A DNA stretch of 64,000 nt from Pedobacter panaciterrae (GTDB lineage: Bacteria; Bacteroidota; Bacteroidia; Sphingobacteriales; Sphingobacteriaceae). The DNA lies in assembly GCF_013204795.1 (NCBI RefSeq), contig NZ_JABMKW010000008.1:620001-684000 (forward strand), in the 5' to 3' direction. This document shows, piece after piece, positions 54,625 to 63,999 of this stretch. The notes below the pieces were generated by a model, which had not been told where the DNA came from, made no database searches, and was given only the letters and a program-made list of their open reading frames with translations. Position 1 is the stretch's first letter, and each line of letters begins with the position of its first letter. Position numbers and translations under genes: made by a program.

Positions 54625-54640
54625 CATAGCTATTGCTATG
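54625..54640. promoter_or_regulatory. Small palindrome before DUF3347 gene
   Basis: CATAGC-TATT-GCTATG; another inverted repeat GTATC/GATAC lies at 54602-54618. Possible regulator sites or leader structure of the downstream gene. Confidence 0.3.
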
Positions 54641-54675
54641 GCCAAGAATTAGTATAAACATTAAATTATTACATC

Positions 54676-55164
54676 ATGAAAAAGATATTTTTAGTAGTTG
54701 CTGTAATTGCAACTGCATGGATCAACCCGAGTTTCGCTCAAAGTACTCAGACACAATCATTGTTAACTTCTTACTATGACATCAAAAATGCCTTAGTAAA
54801 CTCTGATGCGGCAGTGGCAGCATCAAAAGCAAGCGAATTTTCTAAAGCATTGGCAAGTGTTGACATGAAGTCTATGCCCAAAGCAGAAATGACAGCCTTC
54901 ATGGGGTTTCAGGATAAACTTGCATTTGATGCCAAACATATCTCAGAAACAAAAGACATTGCCCACCAAAGGGAGCATTTCGCTAATTTTTCAACAAATC
55001 TTTTTAAACTGGCTAAGGCAGTAAAACTTACTAAAGACCCGGTTTATTATGACTATTGCCCAATGAAAAAGAGTTATTGGCTTTCTGAGAATGAGGCGAT
55101 CAAAAATCCCTACTTCGGTAAACAAATGCTAACCTGCGGGGCAGTTAAAGAAACTCTAAAGTAA
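54676..55164 (+). CDS. DUF3347 protein, secreted
   Basis: 162 residues, signal peptide (cut near SFAQ). DUF3347 motifs: DIAHQREHFANFS (about 94-106), YYDYCPMKKSYWLS, PYFGKQMLTCG. These Cys/His/Met positions can bind copper; the same domain ends some CusB-type efflux adaptors. A paralogue follows. Confidence 0.88.
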   Translation: MKKIFLVVAVIATAWINPSFAQSTQTQSLLTSYYDIKNALVNSDAAVAASKASEFSKALASVDMKSMPKAEMTAFMGFQDKLAFDAKHISETKDIAHQREHFANFSTNLFKLAKAVKLTKDPVYYDYCPMKKSYWLSENEAIKNPYFGKQMLTCGAVKETLK

Positions 55165-55322
55165 TTCTGTTTGTTAATTCCTCAGCTTCACCTTTATTGG
55201 GTGTTCTGGTATGCAATTGACATGTGGATTTTATTGAACAATTCTGCCATAGGATCACATAAATACACTTTGTTCCGCTAAGCAGGTAATCAAACATTTA
55301 AAACGATTTTAATTTAAACACG

Positions 55323-55895
55323 ATGAAAACATTAATTTATAGTTCAGTTTTTTCCTTATTATTTTTAGCAGCCTGCTCTAATGGTAGTAATAAAACTAAA
55401 TCAACCACTTCCGAAGATGCTACAGTAACAACGGCCGTTGCATCTGGATCTTCAGAAAAAGGTACTTCTACTGCCGCAGTATTAGCCTCATACCTCAAAT
55501 TAAAAAATGCCTTTACAAATGACAATGATAAAGACGCGGCAGCAGCAGGAAATGAAATGGTAACTGCCTTTGCCAGTTTCGACAAAAAATCTTTAACTCC
55601 AGAACAGGATAAAGCTTATACCGATATATACGATGATGCTAAAGAACATGCCGAGCATATTGGAGCTAATGTTGGAAATATTGCACACCAGCGTGAACAT
55701 TTTGATATGTTGAGTAAGGATATGTACGACCTCGTTAAACTACTTGGCGCTAATCAATCGCTGTATGTGGATCACTGCCCGATGTACAATAACAATAAGG
55801 GAGCAATCTGGTTGAGCGAAGTAAAGGATATTAAAAACCCTTATCTGGGAAAAGCCATGCCAACTTGCGGTACTGTTAAAGAAGAATTAAAATAA
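55323..55895 (+). CDS. DUF3347 lipoprotein
   Basis: 190 residues, lipobox LFLAAC (Cys at 18), Ser/Thr linker, then DUF3347 with NIAHQREHFDMLS, YVDHCPMYNNNK and PYLGKAMPTCG. About the same domain as its neighbour but membrane-anchored, so a tandem duplication with changed location. Confidence 0.9.
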   Translation: MKTLIYSSVFSLLFLAACSNGSNKTKSTTSEDATVTTAVASGSSEKGTSTAAVLASYLKLKNAFTNDNDKDAAAAGNEMVTAFASFDKKSLTPEQDKAYTDIYDDAKEHAEHIGANVGNIAHQREHFDMLSKDMYDLVKLLGANQSLYVDHCPMYNNNKGAIWLSEVKDIKNPYLGKAMPTCGTVKEELK

Positions 55896-55901
55896 TAGGC
55901 C

Positions 55902-56372
55902 ATGAAAGGCATAAAGAAAATACTTCTTGGACTATTGGTGATCTTTATACTTATTCAATTTGTACAACCTGCCCGCAATAAAAGCAGGCAGGTTATGCCA
56001 AATGATATTTCTAAAATAGTTTCTGTACCCTCAGATGTACAGGGTATTCTAAAAAAAGCCTGTTATGACTGCCATAGTAATAATACTGAGTATCCCTGGT
56101 ATGCTAATATGCAGCCCATGCACTGGTTTATGAACAATCATATTCAATCCGGGAAAGCTGAATTAAATTTTAGCGAATTTGGTTCTTATACCTCAAGAAG
56201 ACAGCAAAGTAAACTGCGCTCAATAGAAAATAGTTTAAAGGATGGCAGTATGCCCCTGAACTCCTATACCCTGATCCATAGAAATGCCATTTTGACTAAA
56301 ACGGAAAAATTGTTGCTAATGAACTGGGTACAAAATTCAAAGGATAGTTTAAACAAAAAGAATTTTAACTAA
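55902..56372 (+). CDS. Haem-binding domain protein
   Basis: 156 residues with an N-terminal membrane anchor (about 5-22) and a c-type haem motif CYDCH (54-58). NNTEYPWYANMQPMHWF after it is the signature of the haem-binding domain family of Bacteroidota. Starts 6 bases after the DUF3347 lipoprotein; probable electron carrier on the periplasmic side. Confidence 0.9.
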   Translation: MKGIKKILLGLLVIFILIQFVQPARNKSRQVMPNDISKIVSVPSDVQGILKKACYDCHSNNTEYPWYANMQPMHWFMNNHIQSGKAELNFSEFGSYTSRRQQSKLRSIENSLKDGSMPLNSYTLIHRNAILTKTEKLLLMNWVQNSKDSLNKKNFN

Positions 56373-56390
56373 CCATTAATCATCAAAGAA

Positions 56391-59180
56391 ATGAAAAATA
56401 TACTAACGGTTTTCTTATTGATCTTCTATTCTGCGGTTTCTGCCCAGGATATGAAGAAAATGAAAATGCCTGACAATGAAAGTACGAAGCAGTCGCGGGT
56501 TATTTACACTTGCCCAATGCACCCGGAAATACAATCCAACAAGCTTGGTAATTGTCCTAAATGTGGCATGAAACTCGTTGTTCAAAAGGTAAAGGCTGCT
56601 AAACCGAAACCTGGGGCAAAAGAGAAAAAGACGGCTCCATCAAAAAAAGAAGGCATGGAAAATATGAAAATGCCTGATAAAAAGCAAGACAGCGATGAGT
56701 CAGCGCAGAAGGTAACTTACACCTGTCCAATGCATCCCGAAATTCATGCACCCAAGCCAGGCAATTGTCCTAAGTGTGGAATGAAATTGGTACCTGAAAA
56801 AGCTAAAGCAGCTCCCACCAAACATGACGAAATGCAGATGCCTATGAAAGATGCTCCAAAGGATGGAATGGAGAACATGGAAGGTATGCAGATGGGAGAC
56901 AATAGTGCTACAATGGAAAACATTAAAAAAGCCAAATCGAATTTGGGCCCCATCAAAACCATTGCTTTTACTCAACCACCCCGTACTGTTCGCTATGATC
57001 TTTATATTGCCGATACTACAGTAACCTTTGGAAAAAAAACAAAAAGGGCAATAGCTGTAAACGGACAGATACCAATGCCAACACTCACTTTTACCCAAGG
57101 CGATACAGCATTGATATATGTACATAATAAACTCGATGAAGAAACCTCTCTGCATTGGCATGGCCTGTTTTTGCCGAATAAAATGGATGGTGTGCCATTT
57201 CTAACCCAAATGCCCATTAAGCCGCATTCTACTTACATCTATAAATTTCCAATTGTTCAGCATGGCACTCATTGGTACCATAGCCATAGCGAATTGCAAG
57301 AGCAGATTGGTATGTATGGTGCTTTTATCATGAACAAAAGAAAAGAATGGGACATTCCAACCGTTCCGGTGGTACTTAGTGAATGGACAGATATGAAACC
57401 AGAAGAAGTACACCGAAGCCTGAAAAATGCCAACGATTGGTTTGCCATTAAAAAAGGAACGACCCAAAGTTATGCCGAAGCCATTAGAACAGGTCATTTT
57501 AAAACCAAAGTGGCCAATGAGTGGAAGCGTATGAATGCAATGGATGTAAGTGATGTGTACTATGATACTTTTCTGATCAATGGTAAGAACCAAAATGAGC
57601 AGCCACAATTTAAAGCCGGAGATAAGGTAAGACTTCGTATTGCCAATGGCGGGGCATCTGATTATTTCTGGTTAACTTATTCCGGTGGTAAAATAACCGT
57701 GGTAGCTACCGATGGAAATGATGTCGAGCCTGTAGAAGTTGACAGGCTAATTATAGCTGTATCCGAAACGTATGATGTGGTGGTCACCATTCCCGAAAAT
57801 AAAAGCTACGAATTTTTGGTTACGCCCGAAGACCGCACCAAATCTGCTTCCCTTTGGTTGGGTAAGGGAGAAAAAGTTCCTGCTCAAAAACTGCCTAAGC
57901 TGAAATATTTTGCCGGAATGAAGATGATGAATGACATGATGGATATGAACGGCAACATGATCGAAATGGAAGGCATGAAAATGCAGAACCAGGTTATGGA
58001 CATGAACACGGTAATGTATCCCGAAGTAACGGGTGAAGAGACCCCGAAAAAAGAAAACAAAAAAGCAGCTATGCCGGGGATGCAAATGTCTAACGAAAAA
58101 AACATGGCAGGTATGGATATGACAGCGGAAAGTCCTGACATCGTTACGTTGAACTATAATATGCTTCGTGATCCAAAGAAAACGACTTTACCTAGTGGCC
58201 CGTGGAAAGAGCTAAAGTTTGATCTAACAGGGAATATGAACCGATATGTCTGGACTTTGGATAATGAAACGGTTTCAGAAAGTGATAAAATCCTGATTAA
58301 GAAAGGAGAAAACGTTCGGATCATTTTGTTTAACAACAGTATGATGCGCCACCCTATGCACCTGCATGGTCATGATTTCAGGGTTGTCAATGGACAAGGC
58401 GAATATGCTCCCATGAAGAACATCATCGACATTATGCCCATGGAAAGGGATACTCTTGAATTTGCAGCATCAGAACCAGGTGGTGATTGGTTTTTCCATT
58501 GCCATATTCTGTACCACATGATGAGCGGAATGGGCAGAGTGTTCAGTTATGAAAACTCTCCGCCTAATCCAGAAATTCCTAACCCTAAATTAGCGCAGCG
58601 TAAGTTGTTTAGTGATGACAGGGAATTTCATCCCATGGCGAGAGTTGGAATTGAAAGCAATGGAAGTGACGGTGAAATCATGCTGGCCAATACCCGATAC
58701 CGTTTTACTACCGAATGGAGAGTGGGTTTTCAATCCCATCATGGTTATGAAAACGAAAGTCATTTTGGGAGATACCTTGGAAGAAATCAATGGCTCTTTC
58801 CCTATGTTGGTTGGGATTTCCGTAAACGAACGGTTGATCCGATGGAAAAGAATATTTTTGGGCAATCTACAGCACCCGGGGATAATCTTTTCGGACAGGG
58901 CAATACCAAAAACTTTAGACAGGTATTTCATTTGGGGGTACAATACACTTTGCCAATGTTAATTGTTGCAGATGCTTCTGTCGATCATAAAGGAAACGTG
59001 AGATTTCAATTGATGAGAGAAGATGTACCTATATCCAAAAGATTGCGCTTTCAATTTATGGTCAATACCGATAAAGAGTATATGGCGGGGTTTAGATACA
59101 TCGTCACCAAATATTTTGGCCTGTCCACCCACTATGACAGTGATATGGGTTATGGCGCCGGACTAACATTAAATTATTAA
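56391..59180 (+). CDS. Multicopper oxidase with two metal-binding domains and a CopB-like barrel end
   Basis: 929 residues. Signal peptide (about 1-18); two heavy-metal-binding domains YTCPMHPEI...GNCPKCGMKL (about 39-62 and 110-133); a multicopper oxidase core (about 190-725) with HWHG (255-258), HWYHSHS (294-300), HPMHLHGH (654-661) and HCHILYHMMSGM (703-714); a Met-rich middle (about 505-580); and a C-terminal segment of about 200 residues (730-929) rich in beta strands (REFHPMARVGIE, TEWRVGFQSHHGYE, LGVQYTLP) like outer-membrane CopB/PcoB. PcoA and PcoB functions appear fused. Likely oxidises and sequesters Cu(I). Confidence 0.85.
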   Translation: MKNILTVFLLIFYSAVSAQDMKKMKMPDNESTKQSRVIYTCPMHPEIQSNKLGNCPKCGMKLVVQKVKAAKPKPGAKEKKTAPSKKEGMENMKMPDKKQDSDESAQKVTYTCPMHPEIHAPKPGNCPKCGMKLVPEKAKAAPTKHDEMQMPMKDAPKDGMENMEGMQMGDNSATMENIKKAKSNLGPIKTIAFTQPPRTVRYDLYIADTTVTFGKKTKRAIAVNGQIPMPTLTFTQGDTALIYVHNKLDEETSLHWHGLFLPNKMDGVPFLTQMPIKPHSTYIYKFPIVQHGTHWYHSHSELQEQIGMYGAFIMNKRKEWDIPTVPVVLSEWTDMKPEEVHRSLKNANDWFAIKKGTTQSYAEAIRTGHFKTKVANEWKRMNAMDVSDVYYDTFLINGKNQNEQPQFKAGDKVRLRIANGGASDYFWLTYSGGKITVVATDGNDVEPVEVDRLIIAVSETYDVVVTIPENKSYEFLVTPEDRTKSASLWLGKGEKVPAQKLPKLKYFAGMKMMNDMMDMNGNMIEMEGMKMQNQVMDMNTVMYPEVTGEETPKKENKKAAMPGMQMSNEKNMAGMDMTAESPDIVTLNYNMLRDPKKTTLPSGPWKELKFDLTGNMNRYVWTLDNETVSESDKILIKKGENVRIILFNNSMMRHPMHLHGHDFRVVNGQGEYAPMKNIIDIMPMERDTLEFAASEPGGDWFFHCHILYHMMSGMGRVFSYENSPPNPEIPNPKLAQRKLFSDDREFHPMARVGIESNGSDGEIMLANTRYRFTTEWRVGFQSHHGYENESHFGRYLGRNQWLFPYVGWDFRKRTVDPMEKNIFGQSTAPGDNLFGQGNTKNFRQVFHLGVQYTLPMLIVADASVDHKGNVRFQLMREDVPISKRLRFQFMVNTDKEYMAGFRYIVTKYFGLSTHYDSDMGYGAGLTLNY

Positions 59181-59198
59181 CCAATTAATCTTTACATC

Positions 59199-61751
59199 AT
59201 GAAGCATACCTATAAAATAATCGGAATGACCTGTCAGGGCTGTCGTAGTAAAGTTGAAGATGCCTTGAATAGTATTGACGGGATTTCTGCTAAGGTTACC
59301 TTGGAACCAGCTGAGGCAACGATTACGATGGATAAGCATATTACTACTGAAAAATTGCAGGAAACGCTTTCTGCTGCTGGAAATTACAGGATTGAAATGT
59401 CCGGCTTTCAAAAGATTGCCGCAGATAAACACAGTCCAGATCATTCTGGTCACCAACATCATGTTTCAGCCCCTCAGGGTCATGGCGCTGCTCCGGTTAA
59501 GGTTAACAAGGAAGAAACCGGAGAGGTATATTATTGTCCGATGCATTGTGAAGGAGATAAAACTTATGGTAAACCAGGTCATTGCCCGGTTTGTGGAATG
59601 GACTTGCTGAAGCAGCCGGTATTAAAGCAAGCCACTCAATTTACTTGTCCTATGCACCCCGAAATTATCAGAGATCAGCCTGGTTCATGTCCGATATGTG
59701 GAATGGATTTGGTTCCATTGGGTGTAAATTTGGAAGAGGAGGATAAAACTTATGAAACGCTTTTGCGTAAGTTTAAGGTCGCAACGGTTTTTACCATACC
59801 TGTCTTTTTGATTGCAATGTCTGAGATGATACCAGGTAATCCGATTTTCAAATTGATGGAATTGAAATATTGGAACTGGGTTCAGTTTGCATTTTCTATC
59901 CCTGTGGTGTTTTATGCAACATGGATGTTCTTTCAGCGCGCATGGCAATCCATAATTACATGGAAATTAAATATGTTTACTTTGATTGGTATTGGTGCGG
60001 GGGTGGCTTGGCTATTTAGTCTTGTCGCCCTGCTTTTTCCTGATGTTTTTCCAAACCAGTTTAAAACCCATCACGGTACGGTCTATGTTTATTTCGAAGC
60101 AGCAACTGTTATCCTGACTTTAGTCTTGCTTGGTCAGCTTTTAGAGGCCAGAGCGCATGGGAAAACAAACAGTGCTATTAAAGAACTGTTGAAACTGGCA
60201 CCCAATACCGCTACCAGGATTGTAGGCGAAAAAGAAACCACAGTTTCCATAGATGACATTCAGAAGGGGGACATGTTACGGGTGAAGCCGGGAGAGAAGA
60301 TACCTGTTGACGGCAGTATTAAAGTTGGAGAAGTGACGATTGACGAATCTATGATTTCAGGTGAACCTGTTCCGGTGGAAAAGAAACCTGGGGACAAAGT
60401 TAGCTCTGGAACAATCAATGGTAATAAAACCTTTGTCATGCTTGCGGAGAAAGTAGGCTCGGAAACACTGTTGTCCCAAATCATTGAAATGGTGAATTCT
60501 GCAAGTCGTTCAAAAGCACCTATCCAAAAAATGGCCGATAAGATTTCAGGTTATTTCGTCCCTGTAGTGGTGTTGATTGCCATAGCTACCTTCGTAGCAT
60601 GGGCAATGTATGGGCCTGATCCTGCATATGTTTACGCTTTTGTAAATGCTATCGCTGTATTGATTATAGCCTGTCCGTGTGCGCTTGGTTTGGCGACGCC
60701 GATGTCTGTAATGGTGGGCGTAGGAAAAGGCGCACAGTCTGGGGTGTTGATTAAGAATGCAGAATCGTTGGAAAAAATGAATGCAATTGATGTCGTGATT
60801 ATTGATAAAACTGGAACAGTAACCGAAGGGAAACCATCGGTTGAAAAGGTCATTAGTGTAAACCCAGATTTTGATGAAAAGAAAGTCCTTGAAAGAATCG
60901 TAGCATTGAACAGCAGCAGTGAGCATCCTTTAGCACAGGCAACGCTTCGTTACGGGGAAGAGAAAAAGATCAGTATTCAGCCTATCACAAACTTTGAAGC
61001 TGTAACTGGTAAAGGTGTAATGGGTACATTGAAACAGGAAAAACTTGCTTTAGGCAACCAGAAATTAATGGAACACGTTAAAGCTGAAATTGATCCTGAA
61101 TTAGAAGAGCAGGTTATGACCGCACAAAAACAAGGTAAGACAGTTTCTTATTTAGCTGTTGGGCATAAAGCTGTTGGCTTTGTGGTTATTTCTGATAAAA
61201 TCAAGCCCTCAAGTGCTGCCGCTATCAAAAAACTTCAGGAAGAAGGTTTAAAGGTAATCATGTTTACAGGGGACAATGAAGATACAGCAAGGGCAGTTAG
61301 TCAAACCTTAAATTTAGATGGTTTCAAAGCCGGGATGTTACCGGAGGATAAATTGAACGAAGTGAAAAAATTGCAAGCCGAAGGAAAAAAAGTGGCGATG
61401 GCAGGCGATGGTATTAATGATGCCCCGGCATTATCACAGGCTGATATTGGCATTGCGATGGGTACTGGGACAGATGTTGCTATTGAAAGTGCAGCAATTA
61501 CCCTTGTAAAGGGCGATTTGAATGGTATTGCAAAAGCCCGTTTGTTAAGCCACAAGGTAATGGGCAATATTAAAGGTAACTTATTCTTTGCCCTTGGATA
61601 TAATGTATTGGGAATACCCGTGGCTGCGGGACTTTTATATCCGTTTTTTGGAATTTTACTGTCACCGATGATAGCTGCGCTTGCCATGAGCTTCAGTTCA
61701 GTATCCGTTATTCTGAACTCACTGCGCCTTAAGAGTGCAAGAATTGACTAA
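59199..61751 (+). CDS. copA: Copper-exporting P1B-type ATPase
   Basis: 850 residues. N-terminal HMA domain with GMTCQGC (C12, C15), two CPMH-type heavy-metal domains (YYCPMH...GHCPVCGMDL about 111-135; FTCPMHPE...CPICGMDL about 148-171), then the P1B core with TGEP-type SGEP (387-390), CPC (492-494), D536 in DKTGT and GDGINDAPAL near 735. Exports Cu+ using ATP. It lies 18 bases after the multicopper oxidase, so the two are a unit. Confidence 0.95.
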   Translation: MKHTYKIIGMTCQGCRSKVEDALNSIDGISAKVTLEPAEATITMDKHITTEKLQETLSAAGNYRIEMSGFQKIAADKHSPDHSGHQHHVSAPQGHGAAPVKVNKEETGEVYYCPMHCEGDKTYGKPGHCPVCGMDLLKQPVLKQATQFTCPMHPEIIRDQPGSCPICGMDLVPLGVNLEEEDKTYETLLRKFKVATVFTIPVFLIAMSEMIPGNPIFKLMELKYWNWVQFAFSIPVVFYATWMFFQRAWQSIITWKLNMFTLIGIGAGVAWLFSLVALLFPDVFPNQFKTHHGTVYVYFEAATVILTLVLLGQLLEARAHGKTNSAIKELLKLAPNTATRIVGEKETTVSIDDIQKGDMLRVKPGEKIPVDGSIKVGEVTIDESMISGEPVPVEKKPGDKVSSGTINGNKTFVMLAEKVGSETLLSQIIEMVNSASRSKAPIQKMADKISGYFVPVVVLIAIATFVAWAMYGPDPAYVYAFVNAIAVLIIACPCALGLATPMSVMVGVGKGAQSGVLIKNAESLEKMNAIDVVIIDKTGTVTEGKPSVEKVISVNPDFDEKKVLERIVALNSSSEHPLAQATLRYGEEKKISIQPITNFEAVTGKGVMGTLKQEKLALGNQKLMEHVKAEIDPELEEQVMTAQKQGKTVSYLAVGHKAVGFVVISDKIKPSSAAAIKKLQEEGLKVIMFTGDNEDTARAVSQTLNLDGFKAGMLPEDKLNEVKKLQAEGKKVAMAGDGINDAPALSQADIGIAMGTGTDVAIESAAITLVKGDLNGIAKARLLSHKVMGNIKGNLFFALGYNVLGIPVAAGLLYPFFGILLSPMIAALAMSFSSVSVILNSLRLKSARID

Positions 61752-61860
61752 TTTTTAATTAAATACATTTAATCACATTAATTATGGAAGATAAAGTGGG
61801 GATTATTCCATATGTGGCCACCTCTTTCGCGGAACGTGGCCTCATATTACGGTCCAAAAT
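61752..61860. other. Short region after copA
   Basis: An ATG at 61784 opens an ordinary frame (MEDKVGIIPYVATSFAERGL) that runs into the small element at 61861, so it may be the front of a gene cut by it; it contains GGCCAC...GTGGCC. Identity unknown. Confidence 0.3.
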
Positions 61861-62121
61861 GGTTCTTCCCCAATTTTGGTGGTGAAAAATATAACAGACA
61901 AGCAATTCCTTTTTGTAAATAACTGTTTTTCAAGTTGATACAAGATTATTAGCTCGGTGGTTCCTTTGTATTATTTTTTGCGGGAACTAACATTGATCAT
62001 GATTCTCATATGTTAGAGAACCCTACGGCTTTAATCACCAGCAAGCTTTAATGAACACTTAATTCATTGATTTTACATTACTCACTTCATTTTGAAGAAC
62101 CACCAAAATTGGGGAAGAACC
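61861..62121. mobile_element. 261-bp element with perfect 23-bp inverted ends
   Basis: Ends 61861-61883 (GGTTCTTCCCCAATTTTGGT plus GGT) and 62099-62121 are perfect inverted repeats. There is no transposase gene inside. The end sequence resembles ISL3-type ends, so it could be a MITE or an internally deleted insertion sequence. No clean 8-base target duplication is seen at the borders. Confidence 0.65.
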
Positions 62122-62122
62122 A

Positions 62123-62362
62123 CTATCTGCGAAATATACAAATATCAAGACCACCCAACATTATGCTAAAATCTTAGACATTAAAGTCGCAGCGGATATG
62201 GCCGGCCTGGATGAAAAATTGCGTGACAAGGGACTGATTAATGTGGAAGCTAATGTGGGGGATCAGGAAAATGACAAGCCAGCGGATTTGGTCACCTCGC
62301 CAGAGCCCAGCAGTGAGCCAGAAGACAAACCCGAACCGAAGATTATCAGGTTGTACGCCTAG
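62123..62362 (+). pseudogene. Tyrosine recombinase C-terminal fragment
   Basis: Right after the element the frame reads YTNIKTTQHYAKILDIKVAA then DMAGLDEKL, the last motif of Bacteroidota phage/ICE integrases with the catalytic Tyr in TTQHYAKI, then an acidic tail rich in Pro/Glu. The N-terminal catalytic part is missing, probably lost when the element arrived. Confidence 0.75.
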
Positions 62363-62835
62363 TTGAATATGCTAACTATTAAAAATCAAACCATGACAGA
62401 TTCTGTATTAACAGAGGAAATTGTTGTAAATAATATCAATTATATCAGGGAGCCTAAAGGAATGTTTGATGCTTATTTAGCTTTCTTAAGGAACTTCGGC
62501 TATCCGAAGGCCGGGGGTACTGGTTTCCCTACAATTTATCATGCGATGGTAAGCAACGGATCGCCAGAGCCAACCTATGATACAGGTCGGGATTGCACCT
62601 GTTTTCTGACTAAACTGCCGGCAAGAATTGAAGTAGAAGTATTATATGAAGGTGTAAATGGTAAGGTTAATGCTGAAGACAAAGCAGGAGGGAAGGTGAA
62701 GGTGTAAATGAAGGTGTAAATGAGGGTGTAAATGAACAGGCATTAGTTAAGATGATACGAGCCACCTTTCCTGCCTGTGCTATTGCTACGAGTGAGGATA
62801 TAAAAGAGCTTGTAACTGCACAACATAATCTGTGA
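62363..62835 (+). pseudogene. RecG-like/AlbA-type ATP-binding protein fragment
   Basis: GFPTIYHAMVSNGSPEPTYD and CTCFLTKLPA match the C-terminal part of the RecG-like proteins with an AlbA_2 domain (pattern ALRENGSPEPVFETD...TYFLV.LP). The frame stops at 62707; a +1 shifted frame continues EGVNEGVNEGVNEQALVKMI to 62835, so the tail is frameshifted. N-terminal domains absent. Confidence 0.6.
62698..62733 (+). repeat. Tandem 12-base repeat, three copies
   Basis: Three units of GAAGGTGTAAAT (third with one change). In frame they encode EGVN repeats, a known low-complexity tail of RecG-like proteins; slippage here may explain the frameshift. Confidence 0.7.
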
Positions 62836-62887
62836 AAGTTGTTGAATGATGTTTAGAAACAAATTATTTACTTTTGACCATTCGAAT

Positions 62888-62932
62888 TAAGAATAGGATA
62901 AGGGGTATTATTTGCCCCTTATCCTATTCTTA
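62888..62932. terminator. Perfect 18-bp hairpin
   Basis: TAAGAATAGGATAAGGGG and its exact complement flank a 9-base loop. No T run follows on the plus strand. It lies between two pseudogenes and may be a terminator or a remnant of a transposon end. Confidence 0.4.
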
Positions 62933-62987
62933 ATAGTTATGATATGACCAGAGCATATAAATCTGTAAACCTTACTCAAAGCCAGTA

Positions 62988-63264
62988 AATATTTATCAAA
63001 CACCTGACGGTGAAACTGGAATTGACATTAAAATTGAGTATGAAACAAATTGACTTACCAAAACCAGATTGTCGACTTATTTAAATCTAGCAAAGCTAAC
63101 ATCAGCGAGCATATCAAAAACATTTTGAGTCTAAGGGATTAGATAAAGATTCAACTGGTCGGTATTTGCGAATAGTTCGGCAGGAAGGCGAAAGAAAAGT
63201 ATCCAGAGATCTGGAACATTATAATTTGGACCTGATCATTTCAGTAGGTCTTATCCGTCTATAA
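62988..63264 (+). pseudogene. RhuM-family protein remnant
   Basis: Three frames successively match RhuM: NIYQTPDGETGIDIKIEYET, then QIVDLFKSSKANISEHIKNI, then HYNLDLIISVGLIRL. The frameshifts and early stops make it a pseudogene. RhuM genes are often on mobile elements. Confidence 0.75.
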
Positions 63265-63369
63265 CTTTATAAACGACAAGTAATTTCAAGATTGACGGTC
63301 CGTATATATGTAAAGTACATCTTTCTGATCCATGTCTTTATCTGCTGTTGAGGTTTATGACGCTGTCGG

Positions 63370-63999
63370 TTAACTTGGCAAGTGAGCGACTGGTTTCCCT
63401 TTCATATTTTCAGCAACCAGATAGGCAATAAATTTTGAGAAGACACTGATGTCACCAGTGACGCTGGCAGTTTCCAGTGATTTCATGTACTCATCCCTTT
63501 TCTCCACTGGTATCACTGTCCATGGATATCCCCCTGAGGCGAGCATTGTATTCATTAAAAATCTGCCTATTCTACCATTGCCATCCATGTAAGGATGGAT
63601 GAAGACAAAAATATAGTGGCCCAGGACTGCCCTTACTGCAGGATGCTGTTCCTTTTGCAAGAGTTCAAATAATTCAGGCATGGCATCACGCATAGCTTCA
63701 ACACTCAGTGGTACGTGCTTTGATGAACTGATATAGACTTGGTGACTCCGGTAGCCAGCCAGATCTGAAGCTTTTAGTATTCCAGCTTGTACACTCGGAT
63801 CAAAAAGTTCCCGGTACCATTTCTGATGGTCTTTATCTGCTTGCAATCCAGCGTTCTCTCCCTGTAGGATTTTTTCCAATGTTTTTTTTACTTCCTGAAA
63901 GGCTTGGAAATAACCTCTTGCAGCCATAGCATCTTTCTGTTTACGGTCTTGTTGGGAGCTATCTTTGTCCCATTCACCGCTGCTCACTTTAGCAATGAG
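63370..63999 (-). CDS. Fic-domain protein, partial
   Basis: The C-terminal about 210 residues of a Fic protein; the frame remains open at the window edge. HPYMDGNGRIGRFLMN with H131 (counting from GTG 63987) is the complete Fic motif, and the TVIPVEKRDEYMKSLE region follows. Fic enzymes transfer AMP to target proteins. The inhibitory motif is not visible in this part. Convergent with the RhuM remnant; it was probably brought in by the same mobile element. Confidence 0.9.
   Translation of the reverse strand, partial: LIAKVSSGEWDKDSSQQDRKQKDAMAARGYFQAFQEVKKTLEKILQGENAGLQADKDHQKWYRELFDPSVQAGILKASDLAGYRSHQVYISSSKHVPLSVEAMRDAMPELFELLQKEQHPAVRAVLGHYIFVFIHPYMDGNGRIGRFLMNTMLASGGYPWTVIPVEKRDEYMKSLETASVTGDISVFSKFIAYLVAENMKGKPVAHLPS

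Noticed and set aside
62698..62733. Short tandem repeat as a CRISPR-like array
   Set aside because: 12-base units without spacers, in the frame of a protein tail. No CRISPR array was found in the window.
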